From Ectocarpus siliculosus (taxonomy: Eukaryota > Sar > Phaeophyceae > Ectocarpales > Ectocarpaceae), in NCBI GenBank assembly GCA_000310025.1, contig FN648379.1:43893-86155 (forward strand): DNA of 42,263 bases, read 5' to 3'. A program made the translations under genes and the position numbers. Below the pieces are notes generated by a model. It was given only the letters and a program-made list of their open reading frames with translations. It did no database searches and was not told the origin of the DNA. Numbering within the stretch: position 1 is the first letter of the stretch; each line of letters starts with the position of its first letter. Shown in pieces: positions 22,050 through 33,556 of the stretch.

Positions 22050-23011
22050 TCAAACGCCTTCGGCGCCTCCCTCCCAACATGATGGTTTTCCCTTCTTCCA
22101 CCTCTCGTCGAGGGCTGGCAGCGTACAGCCGAAGGTCGGCTTTCCGATCTTTTCGTTCACCAGGTTGTGCTGCTGACACGCCCACAGCGATAGCGCTACG
22201 CGGGAACTCACGCTGAAGAGCGAGCGGGGTGAGAACGGGCGCCCCGGGGTAGAGGGAATGACGGCACGAAGGGGACGAGGGCATATATATGATGATATCA
22301 GCCTTATGTTATGTGACATCTCCACTTGCCTGTCTGTGCGTGCGTGTACAGCAACTATTATGTGGTGCCGGCTTGCTCACAAGAAACATCCCCACACCAA
22401 GCAATCGAGGCTCAGATCTTTACGAAAGGTACGAAATGAACACCACACAAACGTAAGAGATTGCGATCAGCAGCCGGCACAACACACTCTCCTATCGCGT
22501 ACGTACATGCATGGTAGCTTCGCAAAATCGTTGTTGCTCAAAAAGTAGGTGGTTCATTCCACACGCGGGCCGGCACGTCAGCTGCTGTGTTCGCTTATCT
22601 ATGAATGAATGTGTTGTTTGTTTGAGCCGTCGCCTGACCAACGGAAACGCGTGCGTGTGCACAAAAAACGGGGGCTATCGGTAGAATCTTGTAAGCGAGG
22701 CACCCTCACACGAACGATGGTGTTTAAAGAAAAGCTGGAATGCATCGAAACGAGAAAGAAATAATCCATCTGTCGAGCATCCACCACACACATTATACAG
22801 TATCACGGGTTGATGCGTTGGGATGGGACGGTCCTACTTGACCAAGAACAGATCGAAGACATGAAGGTACGGTTCTGATATTGACATGTAACGACAATGC
22901 ATGTCGACGCGTTGCTTGCCACCTCACGTTCTGTCTCTGTATTTAAATGTCTGTTTCTTCTATCTGCTCCCTCTTTCTCCCGTTGCCTTTCAACTTGTAC
23001 CTCAGTTTCGC

Positions 23012-23085
<74 letters not shown>

Positions 23086-24406
23086 TTCCGCCCCAACATT
23101 GTCTCTGTGCTGTCTTCTTTTCTACGCCTGCTTCTCTCACTCTGGCGGCAGCTTGCGGACTTCTTCCCGAAAGTCTTTCCGGCAGTAGGTGCAAGGGTAC
23201 AAGCCGGCCAGGCCGGTCACGAGAGCCCTTGCCTGGTCTTGTGTCTCCTTCGAAGGCTTTTCTGGGTAGTGTGCCGCGGTTGTGTGTATCTGATGAGGGC
23301 GGGTGGCGGGGGGTCTCGTTGAAAGCTTGCTTCCGTTTGAAAATTGGGCACCAGGGTGGGGGTATGAGCTCACTTGGGGAAAAACTAATACTGACACCGT
23401 GTTTCATTGCGAGAGGCGTGCTCATGGGACCAAAAAACTGAAAATTGGTGCGCCAATCCTGCAAAGCAGCGAGGACTTCGAATGAGGAACCGTGCTAAAG
23501 GGCACGCACTGCATACCTGGAGTTCTAATGTGAGTGTGTTTACACCCGTGCACTCGAGAAGCCGGTCGTGCCAGCTGAAAAACAATGCCCACCTGGTGCC
23601 CAAAATACACAAATTTCTGTACGGATTTGCGTCGATTGTTTGTCGGTGATGAGCTTGGGTTAACATGCACCACAACGGAGCAGCATCACCCTTTAACTGA
23701 TGATGTACCTACCTCCTTTTCTTTCTCGAAATGACGTTTTCTAATACGTCATGCCATGCAGTCCCATGTTTCCGAAGTTTCAACGTACACCGCCTACTGC
23801 TGTCTTTTCCCATCTCAATCGACGAAGCTCTGAAGGGCTCCGATTCTGAGTCCCGCCAAAGAGGCAATCGTCTGCGGTGTAGCATGAGAAGGGCTCAGCA
23901 AGCTTTTCTGATCGAGCTTCAAAACGTAGAAGCTCGTTCTACAATGTACAATACCCTCGGCGCGAAATGTGGTCAAATAAGTCACACATCGCTGCCGGCT
24001 CCCGAGCAATACGGCGGGCGGTTTCGAGGACACGGCTCAAGAATGGGGACGCGAAAATTCAATACAGTTTATACCCGAAAGTTTACCGATTGTACGCAGC
24101 ATTGATCGAGGACAGCACAGACACAGCACCACAGCAGCGATCATCCACGCCGTGGCGTACAAATCGAACCTTATCCGCTATTGAGGCATAACTTACCAAC
24201 CCCCAGGTGGCGGCTCCCAGCTCGCCCTTGTCAAGCGGACACCCATCGTTTCTCGAAGAACTTGCAGCATGCTCGTCCGTTTCCGCCGCAGAAGAACTCG
24301 GTTGTGCTTGGCTACCCGCGGCCTTACCATCAGTAGCGGTATTCGACGCCGCCTTCTGCTTGTTCTTTGCGGCAAGAGCCCTTCCCTTTCGGAGGAGATC
24401 CGCCAT
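22050..24406 (-). CDS. ERV1: FAD-linked sulfhydryl oxidase ERV1/ALR
   Basis: Three exons on the minus strand: 24406-24197, 23289-23141 and 22212-22050 (TGA), giving 173 aa; introns are 907 and 928 bp, GT-AG, phases 0 and 2. ERV1 reoxidises the Mia40-type disulfide relay of the mitochondrial intermembrane space and passes electrons to cytochrome c or oxygen. The N-terminal ~50 residues are Ala/Ser-rich. The catalytic domain opens with CPLDKGELGAATWGL, continues IHTTAAHYPEKP, and has the redox pair YPCTYC (C103, C106), the FAD-binding WACQQHNLVNEKIGKP (C132, H135, N136), and FGC...DERW...SC (C149 and C165, 15 residues apart as in human ALR). There is no cysteine before C56, so the N-terminal CxxC shuttle of fungal Erv1 is missing, as in several protists. 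I chose the ATG at 24406; the frame stays open further upstream. Confidence 0.95.
22213..23140 (-). other. ERV1 intron 2, 928 bp
   Basis: Donor CCAGA|GTGAGA and acceptor CTCTTCAG. The split codon GA|C restores LPPDVSSRVALSLW, as expected for the family. It contains the long TC microsatellite at 23013-23083 and otherwise nothing recognisable. Confidence 0.85.
23013..23083. repeat. (TC)n microsatellite, ~71 bp
   Basis: About 35 uninterrupted TC dinucleotides. On the ERV1 sense strand it reads (GA)n and lies just inside intron 2, about 60 bp after exon 2. It produces spurious Ser-Leu and Arg-Glu ORFs. Confidence 0.95.
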
Positions 24407-25490
24407 GTCTGCGCAGGCTGGGTCCTTCGCATTGGCCAGCGGGTGGGCGACGGGCCGTGTCCCCAAGGGAAACAAACATGAGATGTACAACACCCCCAAG
24501 CAGTTGACATTAATAGCGTTTCCCACCAGCACGGGAAACGGGTTGCATCTTTCCGGCGCCCATGCCATATTGCTATGCCCTCCCTCAAGGGGGGCTAGGG
24601 GGAAGAGAGGTGCACCTACACGTACACCACGGCAGTTCGCAGGCATACGGGGATCTTACAACTGTAGTTGGTGAAGGTACGAATGCGTCGTACTTCGAGA
24701 GGTTTTTTGACATCCCTTTCGACTGCTGTGGTTACATCTTGAACGGGCAGTCTTCCTGTATTTTATGTAGGTTTTCAAAAAACAACCTGCCTATCAGTTT
24801 CAGCGACACAGCAATGACATGCATACCCTGGGGTTGAGAGAGCACACCGTTGTGAGATATAGCTGTACACCCTCACCTCTACAACAGCCGTCGCCGCCGC
24901 GTGCACCGAGGACTTGGGCGAATGCCCCCGTGACAACAAAGACTACGGCTGGCTGCTGTGTCCCAAACATAAATCTTCTCAACTCGGCCGGAACAGCACA
25001 ATGCCGTGCTTGCGATAAAGCAACGCTGCTGAAAACACCATGAGGGTCTACCACGACAAAGAGTGCATTTTGTTCGCTGTATAAGCAAATAACCTGCAAA
25101 TAACCAGCTCTCTCTAACAAGGTTACGGCATGAATATGGAGAGCTTTTCTCCAAACTGGTTCACTATTTATTCAGTAAAATGTTAACATGCAAAAATACC
25201 TCGCAGTCTGCAGGGTCCTTGCTCCTTCTCCTCGACGACGGCATTTCCTCGACGCTGCCCTATTGAGTACTGAGTCCGATGTGGTTTGTGGGTAAGGGCG
25301 AGTTCACTTGGTTGTTCGAGATGGATGGTGCGGCGGAACCAGGGCGGTGTTTCGGGCGGGGCGTCGTGAATGTGTACCTATGGGGTGGGGGTGTCGTGTC
25401 TCCTCGATCGCTCGATCGGCCTGCCCAGCGCCAGCTGAGCTGCAGCTGTGCATGTTGATGTGTGCTGCCGTGTGATCGATCGACTCTGTC
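24407..25490. promoter_or_regulatory. shared 5' region between ERV1 and the PPR gene (1084 bp)
   Basis: ERV1 reads left from 24406 and the PPR gene reads right from 25491, so this segment must hold both leaders and promoters. GATCG motifs cluster on the PPR side (ctcgatcgctcgatcgg near 25403 and gatcgatcg near 25474). Bidirectional regulation is inferred from position only. ORFs inside show no domain. Confidence 0.5.
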
Positions 25491-28400
25491 ATGGTTCTTC
25501 ATGCAGTCACACCGGCCAATGCCCTTGTGGCCGCTCCATGCCCCTCACAGTCATGCCATCGCACCGTCCCCATGCGACGAAACCCATCCGCCAACTACCA
25601 CGATGCTGCCGGTGGTACCAGCCTCTCGGCTGCATCAAGCATCTCAAAGGTGAGCTGTCAAAACGTAGCAGTCAGCAGGGGCGCAGCTGCCATTGCGGAG
25701 AGAGGGAGGAGAGGAAGGAGAAGAGGCAGAGGGGAAATCTCGCTGCTGGGGGCAGCATCGGACGGCTGGCCGCCTGACCTAGGCGGTCGACGAGTCCCGT
25801 CGGTTGCGGCATCATGCTCGGTGGCAGCATCGGCGGGAGAAGGCACCACAACTGCAGCAGCAGATAGCAACGGCGAAAATAGTGGCGGCAGTGGCCGTAG
25901 CAGCAGCAGAAAAAGTGGTAACAGCAGCAGAAAAGGTTGTAACAGAAGCAGCAGCAGCACTAGTAGCAGCAACCGACCCCCCACCCAAAGGATTGGCAGC
26001 TCCTCGACTCCCATAAGGACGACGACGACGACGACAGGGATGGCTGACCCTCGCCGGCGGCGCCGCCTCGGCAATGTCGCCGCTGCCAGACAGACGGAGC
26101 AGAAGCAGAAGGACTACCTGCACCTCATCAAGGCAGCCGGCTTCCGAGGGAACTGGCGAGAAGTCGCGGCTTTAGTCAGCGAGATGGGAGGGAAAGGAGT
26201 CGAGGGCAACGTGTACATCTACAACACCGCCATCGCCGCGATGGCGCGTTGCGGCCGCCCGCGGGAAGCCGAGGCATTGCTCACGGTCATGCTCGAGCGC
26301 GACTCTATTGCGCCAGACACGATATCCTACAACTCGGCCATCAACGGGCACGCGCGTTGCGGGGACCTGGACGCAGCCCGGCGCCTCCTGGGCCGCATGA
26401 CGGAACTAGCCTCCGGCGGCGCTCTTCTGCACCCCGACCAGTTCACCTACAACGCCGTCGCCAACGCCGCCGCGAAGAGAGGGGACGCGGTTGCCGCCGC
26501 CGAAGTCCTCAAGATGATGGCGGAGGCAGGCGTTACTCCGAACATCATTACCTACAACTCTTGTCTGGCGGCGTGCAAAGCCAAGGGCGACCTGCGAAGG
26601 GCGGTAGTGCTGCTGGAGATAATGAGGGAGGACGGGATAGATCCAGACCAGAGGAGCTATTCGGCCGCGATTGCCACCGCCGGCATGTGAGCTCCGCCTG
26701 TGTCGACGCGTTTCTTTTTTTTCGTGCGACGTGCGACGATACTCCCCCCGAAGGGTATATGTTAGTACCACACCGTAGCTGTTTCTCACCCAACGGTATC
26801 GGCAGCACGTTTGACCACTCACTGCTGCGGCATGCTCGCATTCAACCGTATCCCCGCAGTCGCGGCCTTTGGGAAGAGGTGCAAGGTTTCCTAGAGACCA
26901 TGAGAGAAGAGGATTTGACGCCTGACACGGTGACCTTCAATACGGCCATCAAGGCGGTGGCTGACAACGGGCAGTGCGACGTGGCGTTTTCGTTGTTGGC
27001 CGAGATGAAGAACGAGGGACTAACGCCTGACCAGGTGACCCTACTTGTCATTTTTCGAGGTGACCGGAATGTGTTAACAGCTTGTTCGTTCAGCCTTGGA
27101 GCGCTGGTGTAATTAGTCGTGACACGTCAAGAACTTGAGCACAAGATTGTCGAGGGAATGTTGACATCTGTTTGCGAGCATAGTCTGTGTGGTTGGTTTG
27201 TTGGTTGCTTTCGTATTTGGCTCGAAAAACGCCCTTCAATGGCTTGTGGTTTTATGCTTTACAGATCAGCTACAACGGCGTGCTGGGTGCGTGTGGGAAC
27301 GCCGGGGAGTGGAAGGCGGCGCTCCGGCTCTTGGAAGACATGCGACAAGCAGGAGTCACCCCCAACGCGTACAACTACTCCGCTGCAAGTGAGAAAGGGG
27401 ACGAGACGACAGGCAGGCCGACAGGCAGGGCAGACAGTCAGACAAATGCAGGAGGTCGAGAGAAGACAATCTCGGCACTACCACAGAGCTAGCGAGAGAA
27501 AGGCAGAGAGACGAATAGAATCAGGCATATCAAGCTAGCGCCTCTTGTGGTTTTGCTGCCATGCGGTGGCGGTTTGGACTTTTGGTTGTATGCTTTCTGG
27601 GAGTTTTTGTTCTCAGTTTCTAACCCCAGGGCGGTGCTGCGTTCGGCCAAGTTTCGGTTAGCCTGAGTACTATGGATACATCGATGGATATTGCGAAAAA
27701 GCCTGGCAAGGTATTCACGTTGGTTCGTTATTCGATTGATCATTTTCCTATGTTGAACGACGGCTATCCCTCCCGTCACTTTCCCTGTTTCCCTCGGTCG
27801 GATCGCTTCGGCGACGCCGCACGCCGACCCGCCTCGGCCATGCTCGCAGTGGACGCTTGCGGGAAAGCTGGCCGGCAGCGAGAGGCCCTCGCCCTTCTCG
27901 GGCATATGCGGAAGGCCGGGGTCCGGGCGGACACCGCCTGCTACAACGCCGCCATCGACGCCTGCTCCGTGGCCATGGACTGGACCGCGGCCGTACAGTT
28001 GCTGCAGGAAATGAAACTCGGGGTAGCCGGCGCCGCGAGCGGCGGCGCCCCCGGGGGAGGGGGCACGGCAGGCGTCGAGGTAGCCCCCCCGCCCGATGTC
28101 GTGAGCTACGCGAGCGCCATAACGGCGTGCGCACGCGCACGGCGCGTGGACGAAGCCCTCGGTCTTCTGTCCGAGCTGCGGGTGAACGAGGCGCAGGCGG
28201 CCGCGGCCGCGGTAAGAGGGGGCTTGAGGAACGGGAGTGGGCGGCGGGCGGGGTTGCCGGTGCCTAACGTGGTGGCGTATTCGGCGGGGCTGTTCGCGTG
28301 CCTGAAGGCCGGGGACGTGGCGTGCGGGGCGGAGTTGCTGGACGAAATGATCGCGGCCGGCTTGCGCCCGAACAAGATTCATTGCGACACCATGGTTGCG

Positions 28401-31033
28401 GCGTGAGTTTCTTCGTCTTATTTTTTGCGTATTTTTGCGCCTGTTGTCGCCTTCGTTCAACCTACGGCTGCACTTGGAGGATTTTTGTACGTCGAATCTA
28501 CGCTGCTTTTAATAACGATCAACACTCGAGTGTTCGGTAACAACCTCCGTCCCCATGACCGAACCGTCGAGGTTTCCCATGTGTATCGATTTTCGGGCAT
28601 GTCGAAATGGAATGGTAGGAAGTTGTTGCCCCTATCACGCAGGATTTTCTCCGCCTAGTCCACAGCTCAGCAGCTTCAGTTCCCATTCAGAGCACGTCGT
28701 TAGGGCAGGGCTAATTCCCGTGCGGTTGGTCTGGATACCACTCGTACCATGCCCCCCCCCTCGGGCGCCAAATCAAAACTTTTGATGGTGGTTTGGATGC
28801 ATAGCACCTACCGTTCGGTAACTACATCAAACCGCGACCCGGCTCTCTCAGATGGTCCGCGGAAGGAAAGCCGGAGCGTGCCGTGGCTCTCATGAGGCGC
28901 CTGCAGTCCCATGGCTTTGAGCCTTCGCTCTACACCTACGAGACCATAGTCTGGGGTTTCGCAAAGGTAAGGGAGGCGGCACACCAGTCTGGGCATAGGC
29001 GGGGAGGCAGGGGATGGGAGTCCACGCGTCCGAGATATCCTCCACTTGTATAACAACAATTTACGCAGATCAGACGTGAAGCGACGGAGGGAATGGATCA
29101 GTTTTTTTGCGAGTTGGTACCCAGCTTACGCTCGTTGAAATTGCGAGCGTTTCGTTGTGCATGCGGTTACTTCGGGGTGTTCGCTGGAGGTGTGCCCGTC
29201 GCGCTCGCAGTATTGGCGATGCGCGTGTTCCTCCCCGCGGCTTGATTCAACACTGCTGTTCTCGGCGGACGTTCAACGAAAAGCCCCCAGGGCTGAAAAA
29301 TACAGAAGGTCCGGTTTTCCTAATAGCCCTGCGCCCTTTTGTGGCATCTCGATGCGAAGTAGCTTGCTCTATTGCTCCCAACGCGTTTTTCCTGCTCCGT
29401 ATGGACAAAAACACGACGCCCCGTGCTCAATCAACCCCAGGAGGCCAATTGGGCAGCTGCGGTTCGCTTCCTGGCGTACGTGCTTGGCCTGGGGCTGCAG
29501 CCAAGCGTTCGCTCGTGGGATGCCGCCATCGCAGCTGTGAGTGCCGTGCGGAGAGTGGATTTTGCGGCGCACAAGAAACGCGACTGAGGTCGCAAAAATC
29601 TTACCTGCTCCGCGCGGGGGTAGAACACGAATTCTAAGTTTTAGCCGGGTCCAGCCTTGCTCCCGACACTTGAACCGAGCACACGTCCTCTAGCCACATG
29701 CGCCCACCCTGCTTCCGCCTGCCCACCCCCCGCCCCCCGTTCCGACCCCACCCAGTGCTCGCAGGCGGGCCACTGGGAGCGGGCGCTCGCCCTGCTGGCG
29801 GACATGAGGAAGCAGGGCATTCGCCCGAGTAAGGTTACCTACACCGCTGCCGTGGTGGGGATCAACCGCCGGCGATACACCGACTGGGCCCCGGAGCTTG
29901 CGAACATCGCGCGGCTCCTTCAGAACGGGCCGGGGTCCCACGGCGGCGGCGGTGGCGGCACCGCCGCAACACAAAAAAGACGAGGAAAGGCGGGAGGCGA
30001 CGGGGGTGGGGGCAAGGGCGAAGGAGGGGGTGGGGGGTGCGGGAGCGGCGGCGGCGGGGGGCCGTCCCCGGAAGAGCTAGACTGCTCGATAGAGGCCCTC
30101 GGGGACGCCGACGACGCCGGGGGCGCGACGAACCTGCTGAGGGTGATGCGCCGGGAGGGTTTCCACGCGTCGCCGAGGGCCTACCGGTCGGTCGTCTACG
30201 CCTGCGCGAGGGTCGGGCTGCTCGACGAGGCCATGACGCTAGCGAAGGAGATGCAGAGCTCCAGCAGCAGTGCGTTCGCGGCGCAGCGGCAGCAGGCCGA
30301 TGTTGAGCCGCCGAAGCGACTACGAGAACAAGAACCCCCGTCGTCTTTCAATGATGACTGCGAGGTCGAGAACAGAAGCATCGCAGAAGAAACCCGTGCG
30401 GACGAGCCTCCGGCGCTGGGAGACGGGGCTTCTCTTGGTGCGGCGGCGAGTTTCGCCGAACGGGGACTGGAAGAAGAGACTGAAAGGGAAGCAAGGAACG
30501 GTGGCGTAGCGTCGGAGCTGGTACCGCGCAGAGTCCCATCGACAGGGGCCGCCTCGGGTGAAGACTGCGTCGAAGAGGGGTCTTTGGTGGCTAGCAACGA
30601 CAGAGGCAACGGCAACCTTGGCGCTGTCAACGAAGACGAGGACGGGGCGGAGTTCGACCTCGCGATGGTGTACAACTGCATCATCTGCAACTTCGCCCGC
30701 GCGGCGACGGGCGACGGCGGCGGTGCCGGGGGTGTCTGCGACCACCGCGTCGGGAGGGCTCCCGCCGGCGCGTCAGTGCTGGCGGTAGCTGAAAAGGCAG
30801 CAGCTGTAGCTGCATCGGCGGTTGCGGAGGAGACGGGAGTTGGCGGTGGGGAGCGAGGAGGGAGGAGCGGTCCTGGCAAGGACGGGGGGCGTGCGGAAGC
30901 GCGGGGTGGCGACGTGCCGGGAGAAGGGCTCGTTGCCCTCTTGTTTGGTGTCGCCGAACGAGCCGAAGGATCGCTCACGGACGAGGCGGCCAACGGCGGA
31001 GTTGAGATCGACCACGACGAGGAAGTTGCATGA
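25491..31033 (+). CDS. P-class pentatricopeptide repeat (PPR) protein
   Basis: Seven exons: 25491-26686, 26860-27034, 27265-27388, 27850-28402, 28852-28966, 29441-29536 and 29756-31033 (TGA). All are GT-AG with matching phases, giving 1178 aa. Residues ~1-205 are Ser/Arg/Ala-rich, plausibly an organelle transit region plus linker. From ~207 there are about 17-18 PPR units of ~35 residues, for example ISYNSAINGHARCGDLDAA, VTFNTAIKAVADNGQCD and ISYNGVLGACGNAGEWKAA, mostly ending xPD or xPN. Low-complexity Gly-rich inserts split units near 565-580 and 815-855. After the last unit a ~290-residue acidic/Ala/Gly-rich tail carries no domain I recognise. PPR proteins bind organellar RNA in sequence-specific fashion; the target is unknown. 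No DYW, E or SMR domain is visible. The start is uncertain, since other in-frame ATGs follow (residue 28, residue 184). Confidence 0.93.
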
Positions 31034-32385
31034 CACGACAGCAGTGAGTGTTGGCCTTGCCATATGTTTCGCTCCATCTTGGTTTGTGTCGGGAATGGTG
31101 GGAATGGTGGTGGTGGTGGGAATGGTGGTGGTAGACGCAGATAGGTTCGGCGATGAGGTCTGCTTAAGAGGGCTTGAAGATGGGATGTGTACCTAGGTGT
31201 TGCAGCTCTGTACATCAATTCGAAAGTAGAGAACTGGAAAAACCCCATCCTTGCTGCGTTTTCTTCCTTGCTTGCTTGGGGGGGTTATGAGGCGTTGCAT
31301 ATGTTTGTCCGCGGCGTGGTGTAGTCGGCTCTCTTCGATATATTTTGTGTATCATAAGTTTGTTGCTCTTGAAGTTTGATCCCGCATGGTCGTCCTCGAA
31401 GGATGCTAAAGCATCTCCGTCCGCCCCTTTTGTTGCAAGGAATTTTTGTGAGAGGAAGAAATATTTTGATCACAGGTATTGCCGCCCCCCTTGTAAGAAG
31501 CACAACGCCCGCAAGAGGCCAGGCTCAGATATATGAAGGGGTTAGGAGTTGGATTCAGCCGTTGAAACTGCTCTAAATGCTGCATGGTAGCGCTGATGCT
31601 CAATCGTCGAGACACAAGACTTTCGCCTTTTTGCTCGGAAAGGTGTTCCTTAGCGGTGGTCCGGCACTGCATGTCGAAGGCTTGTCCGAAACAAGGTCGA
31701 ACACTTGATGGCATGCGTGTTCTGCCGCCATCAGCAGCTAGCCCTAAAAGCTGGTGTTGTCATCAAGCGACTTGTCCACGTATCGGCTATTTCCAAGGCC
31801 CGGGCTCACGTTTTCTCACACGAACCGATAGAATTTCGTGGAAACCTTACCTTGCGGCAAAAGAAACCTCGCGCCCGAAGCGAGATTTTATGGTGCCTCA
31901 TCGTTCTCCAGAAAGAGCATCATCATCACAAATAATATTATTCCCCAATTTGCCCAGTTGCACAACGAGGTCTCACTCGTCATTCTGAAGTACTTTACCA
32001 AGAAAGGATCACCCTTACGACTGTGCTTCATGGAAACTTATGGGCGATGTGTTGGTTTTGAACTTTGCATACTCATGCTGTATCATGAGATTTCATCAGG
32101 TTTGGTTTTGTTTCTCGTTCTCATGTTGTGATGATGATATACTTCAGTATGCATATGGCATGATGATGATAATATTGTGATGTAGTTATCTCTTCTGGTG
32201 CACCATGGACCATCATATTGCTCCACATGGGGTTGTCTCATCATGCGTCACAAGAAGCTCCTTATGGTATGCATATATATCGGTCTACACTCTTACCACC
32301 ATCATGAGGTATCTATCCCTCTTGACGCGACCTTACTCAATCCTCAATCACATCACAGCCCGGTGCGGGTGTCATGTGCGGGCTG
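31034..32385. other. downstream of PPR gene, no gene seen
   Basis: This should include the PPR 3' UTR. It becomes A/T-richer than the exons, with ATGATG/CATCAT simple-sequence patches near 31918-31930 and 32110-32180. Short ORFs (such as 31705-31935) show no recognisable domain. Confidence 0.5.
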
Positions 32386-32446
32386 TAGAAGCCGAAATCA
32401 AATAGACTAGTCAGCGCTGACTATAATGGCTTGATTTCGGCTTCTA
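32386..32446. repeat. 61-nt nested palindrome
   Basis: Perfect 16-bp arms tagaagccgaaatcaa (32386-32401) and its reverse complement (32431-32446) enclose, on almost the same centre, the perfect 16-bp palindrome tagtcagcgctgacta (32408-32423). Only a 6x7-nt internal mismatch separates the two stems. This could be the folded end of a foldback element or a cruciform site. Confidence 0.85.
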
Positions 32447-33427
32447 TAAAAGTTAGTCGTGGGGTCGCTTTCACTTCCTCCGAGGAGGAGGGTGAATCCC
32501 CTTGCGAGGGCTAATATCCGTCCAATTCTTACTTCGCTTCATATCACTCGCCACCCACATCCTGCAGAATGTGCCAGGGTCCACGAGTTGAGTGAGTCCT
32601 TCCGTCACCCATTTATTCCAACGCACTCTATTTTTGAACACGTTGCTCTCAAGTGTCACGTTGAATCCACCCAGAAAAAAAAACGGTGTCCGCTGAATCG
32701 GGTCCTCGGAGTAATAAATAGATCTGTAACAACAAGAACCTCGTTCATCATACGGATATGCCTGCTCGAAGTAAGACAATGAAAACAAGAACAGGTGCTA
32801 GGTGATTTGAGGCAGCCAGTAAGCATCGAGCCTTGGCCAAACTTTGCGCCCTTTTCCTCTGCTCTCCATCGATCGATACCCACATGACATTGGATGCCAG
32901 TATCTCTCTTCCCTCCTACACCGGTCTGTCTGTCTGTGTCTCGGCTCTCACATGTCGTATGCATATTCTTCATTTATTTCCATCTCTCATCTCATCCGGG
33001 ATCTTTAGAGCTTTCTGATATTTTCCGTTCGTTCCATTCCAATATACTTCACTGACTGGTGGTTCTGTCTCGCCTGCTCGTGGAAGCCGGACAAAGCGGG
33101 TAGCGGACGCCTCAATCGATCTGGCGTGGTGCAAGGTTCAGTGTGCTCTCGGCGGGCCGCTCCTTCATCTATCTATGTACCGTACAGCGGTAGACTATAT
33201 AGAGTAGAGGCGGGTATTAAAGGCCACTTAAGGCACCCCCTGTGCTAAGAGCTTGTTCTTGAGCAGGAAATCGAATTTCGATGATATTGTGGTATCGAGC
33301 GATAGATAAGATCACCCCCCGCCTACCTAAGAAAAAAGAAAAAAAAAATCGTCAACAGTGACGAGGTAGGGCTGGAGCCGTAGACCTGAGGTGCAGGCGT
33401 CATTTTGAGAGAAAATTACCCCTGGGG
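32447..33427. other. about 1 kb without a supportable gene
   Basis: A minus-strand ORF (32788-32471, 105 codons) includes FFFLGGFNVTLES, faintly like the GGDFN motif of LINE endonucleases, but the match is too short to accept. An aaaggccac motif occurs at 33220 and again at 33435, possibly an edge of the repeat family that follows. Confidence 0.4.
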
Positions 33428-33556
33428 GTAATAAAGGCCACTTTCATCATTGGTTGATTTCGTACGTTTGAAAGCGTTTCAAGACCCAAGTTTTGGTGGG
33501 CATGCGTAAAATACAATAGGAATGAAGAAAAAGTAAGAAAAAAAAATGATCGACAT

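Noticed and set aside
22943-23464. ORFs on both strands rich in Ser-Leu or Arg-Glu dipeptides
   Set aside because: Direct product of the TC/GA microsatellite and shadow frames of ERV1 exon 2.
24407-24646. longer ERV1 N-terminus from an upstream in-frame ATG
   Set aside because: The frame is open, but the added residues have no conservation signal I recognise and the ATG at 24406 starts a normal-length protein. Only a transcript 5' end would settle it.
32471-32788. minus ORF with FLGGFNVTLES reminiscent of the LINE endonuclease GGDFN motif
   Set aside because: Only one short weak resemblance; the key Asp is missing and no other endonuclease motif is near.
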